From the NCBI RefSeq assembly GCF_000731675.1, contig NZ_JMIT01000001.1:1673526-1737525 (forward strand): a stretch of DNA of 64,000 nucleotides. Direction: 5' to 3'. Shown here one piece after another: positions 27,761 through 36,075 of the stretch. The position numbers and the translations under genes are program-made. The stretch is from Pseudomonas capeferrum. Its GTDB lineage: Bacteria > Pseudomonadota > Gammaproteobacteria > Pseudomonadales > Pseudomonadaceae. Numbering within the stretch: position 1 is the stretch's first letter; every line of letters begins with the position of its first letter. A model generated the notes under the pieces. That model was given only the letters and a program-made list of their open reading frames with translations. It made no database searches and was not told the origin of the DNA.

Positions 27761-28465
27761 TCAGACGCTGCGGGTAAGGCCGCCGTCGACCTTGATGTTC
27801 TGGCCGGTAATGTAGGCTGCCCCTTCGCTCGCCAGGAAGGCGATAGTGGCGGCAATCTCCTCACTCGTGCCATAGCGCTTAAGTGGCACACCTTCTCGAC
27901 GCTGCTCGGTAGCAGGGAGACTGTCGATCCAACCCGGCAGCACGTTATTAATGCGAATGTTGTCAGCGGCGTACTTGTCAGCAAAGATTTTGCTGAACGA
28001 CGCCAAACCGGCACGGAAAACTGCCGAGGTAGGGAAGAGTTCGCTTGGTTCGAACACCCATGCAGTAGAAATGTTGATTATTGCACCGCCGTTCTGGCGC
28101 TGCATGTACGGCGTCACCAATCGCGTAGGGCGAATGACGTTGAGCAGGTAGGTCTCCATACCCAGGTGCCAGTCTTCGTCGCTGATCTCAAGGATCGGTG
28201 CCCGCGGGCCATGGCCGGCGCTGTTAACCAACACATCGATACGGCCCCATTTCTGAATGACTGCATCGACGAGGCGCTGCAGATCTTCGTTTGACTGGTT
28301 ACTGCCGGTTACGCCGATACCGCCTAACGCTTGCGCCAGGGCCTCCCCCTTGCCAGAGGAAGAAAGAATACCGACCTTGAAGCCGTCGGCAGCCAGTCTA
28401 CGTGCTGCTGCCGCTCCCATGCCGCTACCACCGGCAGTGACTATTGCTACTTTTTCTACTGACAT
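27761..28465 (-). CDS. Atypical short-chain dehydrogenase/reductase lacking the YxxxK pair
   Basis: The 234-residue SDR-fold protein has a nucleotide-binding glycine motif (TAGGSGMG at 10-17, with A11 in place of glycine), NSAG at 81-84 and the C-terminal YITGQNIKVDGG. The catalytic serine strand is NIS (S133). Where the catalytic Tyr-x-x-x-Lys should be, residues 146-151 read TSAVFR, with S147 and R151 in the Tyr and Lys positions. I recall a subfamily with this FPTSxVFRAGL stretch, so the change looks conserved rather than a decay. It may use a different mechanism or only bind ligand. It has its own terminator. Confidence 0.85.
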   Translation of the reverse strand: MSVEKVAIVTAGGSGMGAAAARRLAADGFKVGILSSSGKGEALAQALGGIGVTGSNQSNEDLQRLVDAVIQKWGRIDVLVNSAGHGPRAPILEISDEDWHLGMETYLLNVIRPTRLVTPYMQRQNGGAIINISTAWVFEPSELFPTSAVFRAGLASFSKIFADKYAADNIRINNVLPGWIDSLPATEQRREGVPLKRYGTSEEIAATIAFLASEGAAYITGQNIKVDGGLTRSV

Positions 28466-28703
28466 ACATCCTCCTGAGTGAGGCGTGGATGGGTGGTTGG
28501 TGAAATGAGACTAGCACCGCTCAGCACCGCTCAGAGAGACAGCAACGCTTGTTCATGTCAGTAGATAATCTATAGCCTCGCCTGTTGTCATTGGAACAAG
28601 CCCTTGAGTCCGCGCGTGTCGATTACGGTATTTTGCGGGCCGATTGGCGTGCATGACGGGCCGTTATCGACCCATAGCTGCCCTTCAAACGCGACCCCGT
28701 ACC
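28466..28703. other. Intergenic region between the SDR and the IS630-family element
   Basis: Holds a short direct repeat (agcaccgctcagcaccgctcag at about 28512-28533) and a half copy of the hairpin repeat family (28658-28684, ending TATCGACCCATAGCTG). No gene seen. Confidence 0.45.
28658..28684. repeat. Dispersed hairpin repeat, copy 2 (right half only)
   Basis: gggccgttatcgacccatag matches the right arm of the repeat family; the left arm is degenerate. Confidence 0.45.
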
Positions 28704-28705
28704 TA

Positions 28706-29881
28706 GTGTGGTGTTTCACAAATACCACTGAAAATCTGAGCTAGGCTCTGTAGAAGCCAACTCTCCAAGGGCATCGACATGGGCCGACCAGCAACCGTCA
28801 TTACCCTTTCCGAAACTGAAAAGTCGGAACTGCTACGCCGGATCAAACTTCGCAAAGGCGCTCAGGATGCCCGCCTGCGCGCAGAGATAATTCTCGGCTG
28901 TGCCGCAGGCGAATCAGGCAATGACATCGCTCAGCGCTTAGGCACGAGCAAGGATGTGGTTTCGCGGTGGCGTCAGCGCTTCTCTAAGTTGGGGCTGCTG
29001 GGGCTGAACGATGAACCGCGCTCTGGCCGGCCTCGCACTATTTCCGATGAGCAAGTTCAGCAAGTGGTAAACCAAGTACTGCAAGGTAAGCCCGACGACT
29101 CCAGTCATTGGAGCACGCGACGGATGAGTCGTGAGACGGGCCTGTCTCCTGCAAGCGTGATGCGCATCTGGCACGCGTTCGGGATCAAGCCGCACTTGGA
29201 AAAGACCTTCAAGCTTTCCACTGATCCGTTGTTTGTCGACAAGGTTCACGACATCGTTGGGCTCTACTTGAACCCACCCGAACGAGCCTTGGTGCTTTGC
29301 GTTGATGAGAAGAGCCAGATCCAAGCGCTGAACCGCACGCAGCCGGGCCTACCGCTTTCCCCAGGTAACCCAGCAACCCGCACACATGACTACAAACGAC
29401 ACGGAACGACCTCGCTGTTCGCAGCCCTGGATGTGGCAACCGGTGAGGTGATTGGCCGACTCAAACGACAACATCGCAGTACCGAGTTTCTCGCCTTCCT
29501 AAGGGAGATCGATGTGTCAGTGCCTGCCGATATGCCGATCCATCTGATCATGGACAATTACGCGACTCACAAGACCGACAAAGTCAGGGCGTGGCTTGCG
29601 GCGCGACCGCGCTACAACATCCACTTCACGCCGACCTCGGCATCTTGGCTGAATCTGGTTGAGCGGTTTTTCTCAACGCTGAGCGAGAAGTGGATCAAGC
29701 GGCAGGCACATGTCAGCGTTAAAGATCTGGAGGCGTCGATCGAGTACTACCTGGAAACCTACAACCAGAACCCGAAGCCATTTCGGTGGCACAAGAAGGC
29801 CGAGGACATCCTTGCCTCAGTCGCTCGCGCGGCGCGAGCGCTGGGCAAATGATTTTAAGTGGTATTTCTGAAACACAACAC
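28706..29881 (+). mobile_element. IS630-family insertion sequence, 1176 bp, intact
   Basis: Ends are inverted repeats: the left begins GTGTGGTGTTTCACAAATAC and the right, read inward, GTGTTGTGTTTCAGAAATAC, matching over about 30 bases with four mismatches. Both ends abut TA (28704-28705 and 29882-29883), the hallmark TA target duplication of the IS630/Tc1-mariner group. It carries one complete transposase gene. A related 270-bp element without a gene is at 60978-61247. Confidence 0.94.
28779..29852 (+). CDS. IS630-family transposase
   Basis: The 357-residue transposase has an N-terminal HTH region ([20 protein letters not shown], then a second winged part around [20 protein letters not shown]). 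A C-terminal DDE domain follows: first Asp in [10 protein letters not shown], second in [10 protein letters not shown], third acidic residue in [16 protein letters not shown]. No frameshift is needed; the frame is complete. The gene occupies nearly the whole element and ends 29 bases before its right end. Confidence 0.95.
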   Translation: MGRPATVITLSETEKSELLRRIKLRKGAQDARLRAEIILGCAAGESGNDIAQRLGTSKDVVSRWRQRFSKLGLLGLNDEPRSGRPRTISDEQVQQVVNQVLQGKPDDSSHWSTRRMSRETGLSPASVMRIWHAFGIKPHLEKTFKLSTDPLFVDKVHDIVGLYLNPPERALVLCVDEKSQIQALNRTQPGLPLSPGNPATRTHDYKRHGTTSLFAALDVATGEVIGRLKRQHRSTEFLAFLREIDVSVPADMPIHLIMDNYATHKTDKVRAWLAARPRYNIHFTPTSASWLNLVERFFSTLSEKWIKRQAHVSVKDLEASIEYYLETYNQNPKPFRWHKKAEDILASVARAARALGK

Positions 29882-29883
29882 TA

Positions 29884-30181
29884 GAGCTACGCAGTCGCTC
29901 CAGAGGTAATGGTATGCTGCCGCATAAGCAGCAGGACCAATCACACCTAACGCCTCAGCATCGTCTACAGTTGCTCTGCGAACTTCTATCAATCCATGCT
30001 CTCCTGTGCCATCTCACCAATTCCAATAAATCGCCTGGGAGCTTACATACTTATGTATACGTCTGTTTTGGGGCGACAGCAGACGCCCGCAACCTATATC
30101 CTTATACTCATCTCCCGCGCTCATATGCTGGGGTTAATGAAGTGAGATCTACAGTTATTGGCCGATAACTCATTCTGCAAC
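29884..30181. other. AT-richer intergenic region after the IS630 element
   Basis: About 300 bases of lower GC than the surroundings, with no convincing gene; an 84-codon frame here has no family-like features. It lies downstream of the phosphotransferase gene and probably marks acquired DNA. Confidence 0.45.
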
Positions 30182-31009
30182 CTAAAAGCTGATATTGAGT
30201 GCCGTAGCTGCTAACTTTGCCAACTCAAGCCTGCTTCTTGGCTCGGCACCGTCTTCGAGCATCCAGGTTGCCGACAATCCTGTCCATGCGAGCACCCATT
30301 GCAACAACCTTCGGCGATCAATACCGGAAGCATCTGCGATGAGTGCTATACGTCGTGCGAAGCAGTCCGGTGCAAGCGCGCTTGCTTCGTCGGGATTGCA
30401 GAGAATATTGGCATAATCAAAGCCGCGCTCGCCGCATAACCCCTTGGGATCAATGGCAAGCCATCCAGCTTGGCCGAAATCAAGCACATTACCGTGATGG
30501 ATATCGCCGTGAAGTACTGCGACATCGCGTGGAGCAGCCAAAAGCTCGCGTGCCGCCCCCGCACAGTGTTCAAGAATGCCGCAGTGAGTAGCTGCCGCAC
30601 TCAATAGCGATTCGAACCATTGCACGAGCGGAACCAGTTCAGGGATGGGCTTGGGGCGCGGTATGTGGAGACGGGCTACTACCGCACAGAGGATGCGAAT
30701 GGCTTCGTCATCCCGGCCACTATTGACCATCTGGATGAGCGTGGCCGAGCCTTGCGCGCGCTTCATCAGTAAAGCTTCACCCTCGTGGGCCAGCACAGGC
30801 GCCGCACCGTCGCCGGCCCACCAAGCCATGAGCTGGCTGCCTGCTTGTTCCTCCGGCTCTTGTGAGATTTTAAGCATGGCGGGTACATTGCCTTGGCGAA
30901 CGGGTAGTAGATTGCCGTTCAGCGAGACGAAAGCATCACCGTCGATTGTCAGTCCCCATCGTTTCAGATACTGATCAAACATAGGTTCTTCAAATTTAAC
31001 ACTGTCCAT
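30182..31009 (-). CDS. Aminoglycoside/hydroxyurea-type phosphotransferase (APH(6)-like)
   Basis: The 275-residue protein has the kinase-like fold of aminoglycoside phosphotransferases. The Brenner motif reads VLHGDIHHGNVLDFG and the metal-binding motif is IDPKGLCGERGFDYANI. That combination is typical of the APH(6)/hydroxyurea phosphotransferase family (StrB relatives). It would phosphorylate streptomycin-like aminoglycosides or hydroxyurea; chromosomal copies in environmental pseudomonads often have unknown natural substrates. The start is uncertain (31009 or the internal ATG at 30982), with weak ribosome sites. It is a solitary gene in lower-GC DNA next to a GNAT gene and an IS630 element. 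Confidence 0.85.
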   Translation of the reverse strand: MDSVKFEEPMFDQYLKRWGLTIDGDAFVSLNGNLLPVRQGNVPAMLKISQEPEEQAGSQLMAWWAGDGAAPVLAHEGEALLMKRAQGSATLIQMVNSGRDDEAIRILCAVVARLHIPRPKPIPELVPLVQWFESLLSAAATHCGILEHCAGAARELLAAPRDVAVLHGDIHHGNVLDFGQAGWLAIDPKGLCGERGFDYANILCNPDEASALAPDCFARRIALIADASGIDRRRLLQWVLAWTGLSATWMLEDGAEPRSRLELAKLAATALNISF

Positions 31010-31203
31010 AACTATTTTTCATTCGAGCTCTATAAGCGCAGGATAAGTCTCTCGGGATCATCCGTCAAAAGGACATTGCCAGCAATAAGTATGCATTGAC
31101 CAGAGCTTCGCTAAGCTACTGGAATAATAATTCTTACTGGTTGTTTCCTGTCACGAAGGTCTGAACGGGGCGAATGCAGTTAGTCGCATTTGATCTGGGG
31201 CAT

Positions 31204-31677
31204 TCATGCGCCGCATTTCAGGTTTTTCTGCATAAATGCATTCTGAAGCGTTACGCCCAGGCGGATCGGAAATCCTCGCCGCACGACATGAAAACCGTGC
31301 AGTTCAAAGAACGCTTCAGCCGTCTTGCTGACGTCTGAAGTGAGTTCATCAATGCCAAGTAACCTGGCTTCTTCATGGATACGGTTCATGAGTAAAGTGC
31401 CTATTCCTTGCCGAGGATGAGTACCCGACACAAAGAAATGGTCGATGTAACCGTTCGATTGAATGTCGGCATAGCCCACAATTTTCCCGTCTACCTCAGC
31501 CACGAACGGGCGGAGGTTTCGAAGGTGCTCCGCCCATAGCGTTTGATCAAGATCGGCAGGAGCCCAGGCATCGACTTGATCTCGAGTGTAATCGAGTGAC
31601 GCGATGTCATGTATGGCAGAGTAAAAAACACGGAACAGCGCAATCTCATCCCCGATTCTGAATCGTCGAATTACCAT
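31204..31677 (-). CDS. GNAT family N-acetyltransferase
   Basis: The 157-residue protein has the GNAT fold: an N-terminal MVIRRFRIGDEIALFRVFY, motif A YIDHFFVSGTHPRQGIGTLLMNRI (the RQGIGT acetyl-CoA loop) and a C-terminal AEAFFELHGFHVVRR motif B. It transfers an acetyl group from acetyl-CoA to an amine; the target may be a small molecule or a protein. The GFHVVRR ending is common in small-molecule acetyltransferases near antibiotic-resistance genes. It is solitary, with a 194-base empty gap to the phosphotransferase. Confidence 0.85.
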   Translation of the reverse strand: MVIRRFRIGDEIALFRVFYSAIHDIASLDYTRDQVDAWAPADLDQTLWAEHLRNLRPFVAEVDGKIVGYADIQSNGYIDHFFVSGTHPRQGIGTLLMNRIHEEARLLGIDELTSDVSKTAEAFFELHGFHVVRRGFPIRLGVTLQNAFMQKNLKCGA

Positions 31678-31783
31678 GTGCTCCTCTCAAGGCTTCTTCA
31701 AAAAGAGAGAGTTTGCCACACCAGCTGCATGGCTGACGCGCAAACCGAAATCAAGCATGCCTGAAAGGCCGTCCGTGCTAGCA

Positions 31784-31836
31784 GGCTGCAATGGGTCGAG
31801 AGAAGGCAATCGGCACCGGCTCCTATGGACCCAATA
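31784..31836. repeat. Dispersed hairpin repeat, copy 3 (decayed)
   Basis: GGCTGCAATGGGTCGAG ... CTCCTATGGACCCAATATAG: same arms as the better copies, with several mismatches. Lies between the GNAT and P-loop kinase genes. Confidence 0.55.
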
Positions 31837-31911
31837 TAGACAGTGGGTGGCCGCTGGTTGCTTCGAAGCTATTCAATGAGCATCATCTGGGCTCGACAAG
31901 GAGACGTCCCC

Positions 31912-32397
31912 ATGCCCACACCAGTGCTTCATCTCATGTCTGGCAAGATTGCATCCGGCAAATCAACTTTGGCAAAAAGTTTGGCTACCGAACTGTCGGC
32001 GATTCTGCTAAGCGAGGATCATTGGCTCTCAAAGCTTTACCCAGACCAAATCAAGTCAGTAACCGATTACGTACGCTTCTCGCGTCAGATTAGAGATGTG
32101 GTGGGCCCGCTCGTCACTGATGTGTTGCGTGCCGGGGTGACAGTCGTCCTGGATTTCCCTGCCAACACTCTCCAGGATCGGCAATGGTTGCGGGGCCTGG
32201 CTGACGCGGCCGAGGTTGCCCATTGCGTTCACTACATCGAGGTACACGACGATGTCTGTCGAAGCAGATTGCATATTCGTAACCGCCGTGCCGAACATGA
32301 ATTTGCTGCGACCGACGCAGAGTTTGATCTGATCACCAGCTACTTTCAGCCGCCCGATAAGGATGAGGGGCTCCAGATCGAAATCCATCGCATTTGA
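31912..32397 (+). CDS. P-loop (AAA-type) small-molecule kinase-like ATPase
   Basis: The 161-residue protein starts with a Walker A motif SGKIASGKSTLAKSLA, followed by LLSEDHWLSKLYP, a Walker B-like VVLDFPANT and an arginine-rich lid (CRSRLHIRNRRAEHEF). This is the layout of chloramphenicol-phosphotransferase-like or zeta-like P-loop kinases. Start at 31912 is set by AAGGAG eight bases upstream; an earlier in-frame ATG lacks a site. A resistance kinase, a metabolite kinase or a nucleotide kinase are all possible. No antitoxin gene adjoins it, so a zeta toxin is unlikely. Confidence 0.75.
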   Translation: MPTPVLHLMSGKIASGKSTLAKSLATELSAILLSEDHWLSKLYPDQIKSVTDYVRFSRQIRDVVGPLVTDVLRAGVTVVLDFPANTLQDRQWLRGLADAAEVAHCVHYIEVHDDVCRSRLHIRNRRAEHEFAATDAEFDLITSYFQPPDKDEGLQIEIHRI

Positions 32398-32475
32398 CGA
32401 AGATATCTCCAGAAAAATTGGGTCGCCTAGAGTGTCCACTCCTAGCCGATAGCAGGCATCTGTGAACGGCCGCAA

Positions 32476-32495
32476 TGGGTCGGTTAGCGACCGTC
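32476..32495. repeat. Left inverted repeat flanking the recombinase gene (hairpin family copy 4)
   Basis: TGGGTCGGTTAGCGACCGTC. It matches the complement of 33190-33209 at 19 of 20 bases and lies 48 bases upstream of the recombinase start. Confidence 0.75.
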
Positions 32496-32543
32496 CACCG
32501 TATCGAGTTCACCCTTGTTCTCCCCTAACGCGGAGGACAACCC

Positions 32544-33164
32544 ATGAAAACCGCTGCTATCTACACCCATCGCCCATGGAACAAGGGAAAGCTAGTCGGG
32601 CAGAAAGCTCCGCTCCGACTCAGAGATATCTGGGCCATCCGGGTAAGGCTCCAGATCGCGGAGAAATCTAGGGATCTGGCGTTGTTCAACTTGGCAATCG
32701 ACAGCAAGCTGCGAGCCTGCGACTTAACCAAGCTTCGTGTACGGGACGTAGCCCATGGAGAGCATGTGTCGTCACGAGCGATCGTGATGCAGCAGAAAAC
32801 TCACCATCCAGTGCAATTTGAGATCACCGAGCAAACCCGTATGGCTTTGGAAGCCTGGATGCATCAGGCTCATCTCCGTAGCGAGGACTGTCTGTTTCCG
32901 AGCCGGCTACACGGTTCAGATCATCTCTCCACCAGGCAATACGCTCGAATAGTGAAAGCCTGGGTGACAGCCATTGGCCTTGATCCGGCGCTGTACGGCA
33001 CCCACACGCTGCGGCGAACGAAGGCCTCGTTGATCTATCGTAGAACCAAGAATCTGAGGGCAGTCCAACTCTTGCTTGGCCATACGAAGCTTGAAAGCAC
33101 CGTCAGATATCTGGGGATTGAGGTCGACGATGCCTTGGAGATGGCAGAGCAGACGGAGGTCTGA
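32544..33164 (+). CDS. Solo tyrosine recombinase (phage-integrase family, short form)
   Basis: The 206-residue catalytic-domain recombinase has the active-site residues in order: Arg in SKLRACDLTKL, Lys in MQQKTHHP, HTLRR box (HTLRRTKASL), the second His in LLGHTKLESTVRYLG and the Tyr in VRYLG. It lacks a separate core-binding domain apart from a short N-terminal segment (RPWNKGKLVGQKAPL). This short form is widespread in proteobacteria. Start at 32544 has GGAGG nearby (gcggaggacaaccc). It stands alone between near-perfect 20-bp inverted repeats, with no prophage genes around, so it may mobilise itself or act on the dispersed hairpins. Confidence 0.88.
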   Translation: MKTAAIYTHRPWNKGKLVGQKAPLRLRDIWAIRVRLQIAEKSRDLALFNLAIDSKLRACDLTKLRVRDVAHGEHVSSRAIVMQQKTHHPVQFEITEQTRMALEAWMHQAHLRSEDCLFPSRLHGSDHLSTRQYARIVKAWVTAIGLDPALYGTHTLRRTKASLIYRRTKNLRAVQLLLGHTKLESTVRYLGIEVDDALEMAEQTEV

Positions 33165-33172
33165 CCATCCAA

Positions 33173-33209
33173 AGCGACGGTCAAGGGCAGACCGTCGCTA
33201 ACCGACCCA
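33173..33209. repeat. Right inverted repeat and hairpin after the recombinase gene (hairpin family copy 5)
   Basis: AGCGACGGTC and GACCGTCGCT form a perfect 10-bp stem (33173-33182 / 33190-33199), beginning nine bases after the stop codon, and run on into TAACCGACCCA. The right 20 bases mirror 32476-32495 with one mismatch. Confidence 0.75.
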
Positions 33210-33304
33210 AAGCCGACACTTGGATCTTGCGGCTGTTTAGCGGCCCATCGCCGGGAAGCGCGGCTCTAGGTGTACAATCGAATGCCCTAGTTCAGGAGAA
33301 GCCG

Positions 33305-33856
33305 ATGCTGTTTACCATCGCCCCAGAGGACTGCCAACGCATCGGACAGAAGCTGGCATTGAAACTCGACATCACGAATGACCTTCCCGCGCGCGTCTTC
33401 CTTCAGCCAAACCTAGATTATTGGTTCTTTGAACGGTCGCTTCTTTCTGACTTGGGCCTGCTCGAAAGTCTGTTGATCGAGAGCCATCGGCAATTCTCAA
33501 GTGGAATGGGAGTTCTGTTTTCATGGGGTACCCCTGATTGCACAGGCAGGCTGTTCGATGGTAGCTCCACAGAGGAGAGTGTGTTTGAGCTTCAGCGCCA
33601 ATCATTCCGCCCACCAAACACGCCGCTGGAACTGCCGCACTTGGTATTCAGCCCGACCCATGAATGGCTTGCCTATGAAAGTGCTTTCGAAGAGTGGGGC
33701 GTGTTGGCAATGGACCGCTCCCTGATAAACACTGAATTTGCAGGGTATCTTAATCGTGAATTCATCAGCATCGGGGAAGCGTGGAGGCTCAGCAAGCTGG
33801 AGGACTTCAATGGTATGTTGGCTAGGGCTTTCCTCCGCAATTACGGCTGCGTTTGA
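33305..33856 (+). CDS. Hypothetical protein of unknown family
   Basis: I do not recognise this 183-residue protein. It starts MLFTIAPEDCQRIGQKLALKLD with AGGAG seven bases upstream, is soluble, has no signal peptide or membrane helix, and is rich in aromatic residues (YWFFERS, FSWGTPD, HEWLAYESAFEEWG). Composition and codon use look like a real gene. It is alone between the recombinase with its inverted repeat and another hairpin copy, in the same orientation as the recombinase, so it may be a passenger of the same small island. The AYESAFEEWGVLAMD stretch suggests an immunity- or SMI1-like surface protein, but this is weak. Confidence 0.65.
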   Translation: MLFTIAPEDCQRIGQKLALKLDITNDLPARVFLQPNLDYWFFERSLLSDLGLLESLLIESHRQFSSGMGVLFSWGTPDCTGRLFDGSSTEESVFELQRQSFRPPNTPLELPHLVFSPTHEWLAYESAFEEWGVLAMDRSLINTEFAGYLNREFISIGEAWRLSKLEDFNGMLARAFLRNYGCV

Positions 33857-34156
33857 GGATTGATCAGAAACTACCGGCATTATTCGCTGGGAAACCAACG
33901 CCGTGAGTTGCTCACTTCAAAGGGCTGCTATGGGTCGAAAGCGGCCAGCCGGGACCGGCTGCTCTCGACCCAAGGCGGACCTGACCCAAAGCTCTGTTGC
34001 CGGCGATGGGCCGCGAAACGGCCCCGGCATAAAGGTGACTGCTATGGGCCACTTCGCAGCTTGCTGCGCTCAACACTGCCGTACGAAGCGAATGCCGCTC
34101 CGTAACCCTGGCAGGCTACCTTCCTGAAATTCACCTTACGGTAGGAGGTTGATGGC
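33857..34156. other. Intergenic region with hairpin repeat copy 6
   Basis: Contains the hairpin at 33931-33972 and further degenerate pieces of the family up to about 34055 (gctatgggcc). No gene seen; the two flanking genes converge here. Confidence 0.5.
33931..33972. repeat. Dispersed hairpin repeat, copy 6
   Basis: TGGGTCGA (33931-33938) pairs with TCGACCCA (33965-33972); AGC/GCT and GCC/GGC extend the stem inward. Confidence 0.75.
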
Positions 34157-35290
34157 TTAGTTCGCCATCACTTCGTCCAGTGCCTGCTCAAGGGTGCTGA
34201 CCGTGCGCTCGATATTGTGCAGTTTTTCGAGCCCGAACAGGCCGATGCGGAAGGTCTGGAAGTCGGCCGGCTCGTCGCATTGCAACGGCACGCCGGCGGC
34301 TATCTGCAGGCCGTGAGCGGCAAACTTCTTGCCGCTCTTGATGTCGGCATCATCGGTGTAGCTGACCACGACGCCTGGGGCCTGGAAGCCGGCTGCGGCC
34401 ACGCTCTTGAAACCTTTACCGGTCAACATGGCGCGCACCCGATCACCCAGCGCCTGTTGTTCGTCGCGGACCTTGTCGAAACCGTAGGCCTGCATCTCGT
34501 TCATCACGTCGTTGAATCGGGCGAGCGAATCGCTGGGCATGGTTGCATGGTAGGCGTGTCCGCCTTGTTCGTAGGCCTGCATGATCTGCAGCCACTTTTT
34601 CAGGTCGCAGGCAAAGCTGCTGCTCTGCGTGTGCTCGATGCGCTCGAGGGCCAATGCGCTGAGCATCACCAGGGCACAGCAAGGGGAGGCGCTCCAGCCT
34701 TTCTGCGGTGCGCTGATCAGCAGGTCGACTGCGCACTTTTGCATATCAACCCAAAGCGTGCCAGAGGCGATGCAGTCCAGCACGAACAGGCCACCCACCG
34801 CATGCACGGCGTCGCCGACGGCCCGCAGGTACTCGTCGGGCAGGATAATCCCTGACGAGGTTTCAACGTGGGGGGCGAAGACAATCTGAGGCTTGTGCGC
34901 CTGAATGGCCGCCAGCACTTCCTCCAGCGGCGGGGGCGCGTAGGCAGCCTGGCGCCCGGTGTCGACCGGTCGGGCTTTCAGCACCGTGGTGGCCGCCGGG
35001 ATGTTGCCCGTATCAAGGATTTGGCTCCAGCGATAACTGAACCAGCCGTTGCGTATCACCAGGCATTGCTGGCCGGTGGCAAACTGTCGCGCTACCGACT
35101 CCATGCCGAATGTACCGCTGCCCGGCACTACCGCAACAGCTTCGGCGCCATAGACCTGTTTCAAGGTCTTGGAAATGTTCTTCATCACGCCCTGAAATGT
35201 CTGTGACATGTGATTGAGCGAGCGGTCGGTGTAGACCACCGAGTACTCGACCAGCCCCTCAGGATCAATACTGGGATAAAGCGTCGACAT
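34157..35290 (-). CDS. Class V PLP aminotransferase (alanine-glyoxylate/serine-glyoxylate type)
   Basis: The 377-residue enzyme belongs to the class V aminotransferase family. It shows VVPGSGTFGMESVARQF (PLP-phosphate loop), FAPHVETSSGIILPD, the LDCIASGTLW strand with the PLP-binding Asp, and the Schiff-base lysine in ISAPQKGWSASPC. Family members transfer amino groups from alanine, serine or 2-aminoethylphosphonate to glyoxylate or pyruvate. No phn genes are nearby, so alanine/serine-glyoxylate transamination is the better guess. It is a single gene; the 259-base region upstream separates it from a small terminator of the divergent neighbour. Confidence 0.87.
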   Translation of the reverse strand: MSTLYPSIDPEGLVEYSVVYTDRSLNHMSQTFQGVMKNISKTLKQVYGAEAVAVVPGSGTFGMESVARQFATGQQCLVIRNGWFSYRWSQILDTGNIPAATTVLKARPVDTGRQAAYAPPPLEEVLAAIQAHKPQIVFAPHVETSSGIILPDEYLRAVGDAVHAVGGLFVLDCIASGTLWVDMQKCAVDLLISAPQKGWSASPCCALVMLSALALERIEHTQSSSFACDLKKWLQIMQAYEQGGHAYHATMPSDSLARFNDVMNEMQAYGFDKVRDEQQALGDRVRAMLTGKGFKSVAAAGFQAPGVVVSYTDDADIKSGKKFAAHGLQIAAGVPLQCDEPADFQTFRIGLFGLEKLHNIERTVSTLEQALDEVMAN

Positions 35291-35511
35291 GGGGTGACTC
35301 CTTTGGCAGAGATGTCAGTGGTATCGACCCTGCCTCAAGCCCTGGCAAATGACAAGACTTGGCGCCTTACCCGAGTGGCCCAGATATCTGCCTCGGTTCG
35401 TGCATGTGATCATGGCGTAAGCACTACATTCGGCAATGGCAACGGTCTTGATGTTTTTGCTCATGGTTAGCTACCCAGGTGCTGGGAGACGCATGATGCG
35501 CCGAAAGACTG

Positions 35512-35531
35512 CCCGGTTTCGGAGGACCGGG
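35512..35531 (-). terminator. Probable terminator of the NTF2-like gene
   Basis: On the minus strand CCCGGT and ACCGGG pair around an 8-base loop, followed by CAGTCTTTC. It lies 19 bases after the stop; the T-run is short. Confidence 0.5.
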
Positions 35532-35549
35532 AGCCCGGAAGCGCGCAGT

Positions 35550-35936
35550 TCAGGGCGCGATGTGGGTGTGGTAGATCTTGCTGACCACCGTCCACTTACC
35601 CTCGACTTTTAGTAAGTTGAAAAAGTCGGTGAAGCAGAAACCGGAGATATCGTTGGTGTCGATACGGGCGTTGGCGGCGGTGCCAACGATATCGATACTG
35701 ACGATCACGCCCATAGCCTCGGGGGACGGGCGGAAAGGGGGGTTGTCGATGGTGTCGAACAGGCCTTGAATCGGTCCGCCGACCAGCTTGGCGTCAGCAT
35801 CCACGCCAAAGATGGTCGCCTGCCCGCTGAAAGCTGGTTTCATGATGCTGCTATTGGCCTGTTTGCCGCCTTCGTTGTACCGGTTCAGCACTTCGACGAT
35901 GGCTTTGTATTCCTGTACATAGGTGGGGTTGCTCAT
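35550..35936 (-). CDS. NTF2-like fold protein (putative lumazine-binding type)
   Basis: The 128-residue protein matches the NTF2/SnoaL-like fold, in the group often labelled putative lumazine-binding. An N-terminal helix (YKAIVEVLNRYNEGGKQANS), a central FDTIDNPP region and a C-terminal sheet (FTDFFNLLKVEGKWTVVSKIYH) are visible. Such proteins are small cone-shaped ligand-binding proteins or isomerases. It is encoded just downstream of the ene-reductase gene on the same strand with a 139-base gap, so it may share the NemR-like regulation, though a separate promoter is possible. Function is not known to me. Confidence 0.75.
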   Translation of the reverse strand: MSNPTYVQEYKAIVEVLNRYNEGGKQANSSIMKPAFSGQATIFGVDADAKLVGGPIQGLFDTIDNPPFRPSPEAMGVIVSIDIVGTAANARIDTNDISGFCFTDFFNLLKVEGKWTVVSKIYHTHIAP

Positions 35937-36075
35937 GGTGTTTTTCCCTGTTGTGAGATTTAGGAAGCGCCAGCCCGTTTACGCGAGAAGCAGCCCCGCA
36001 GTCGCCTGCACGAATGCCATGTCTCACGCCCAACTGGGCATCTGTGACGGTTAACGCTGTACCACTGCGGGTGCT

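Noticed and set aside
29884..30181. 84-codon protein in the region after the IS630 element
   Set aside because: No ribosome site, no recognisable domain and low-complexity composition; the stretch looks non-coding.
31912..32397. Zeta-type toxin of a toxin-antitoxin pair
   Set aside because: No small antitoxin gene precedes or overlaps it; a resistance or metabolic kinase fits as well.
32544..33164. Prophage integrase
   Set aside because: No phage structural, lysis or regulatory genes are nearby; the gene is short and alone.
30182..33209. Integron cassette array
   Set aside because: The isolated single genes with hairpins between them suggested cassettes, but no attC-type core sites (RYYYAAC/GTTRRRY) frame them and the recombinase is the short solo type, not IntI.
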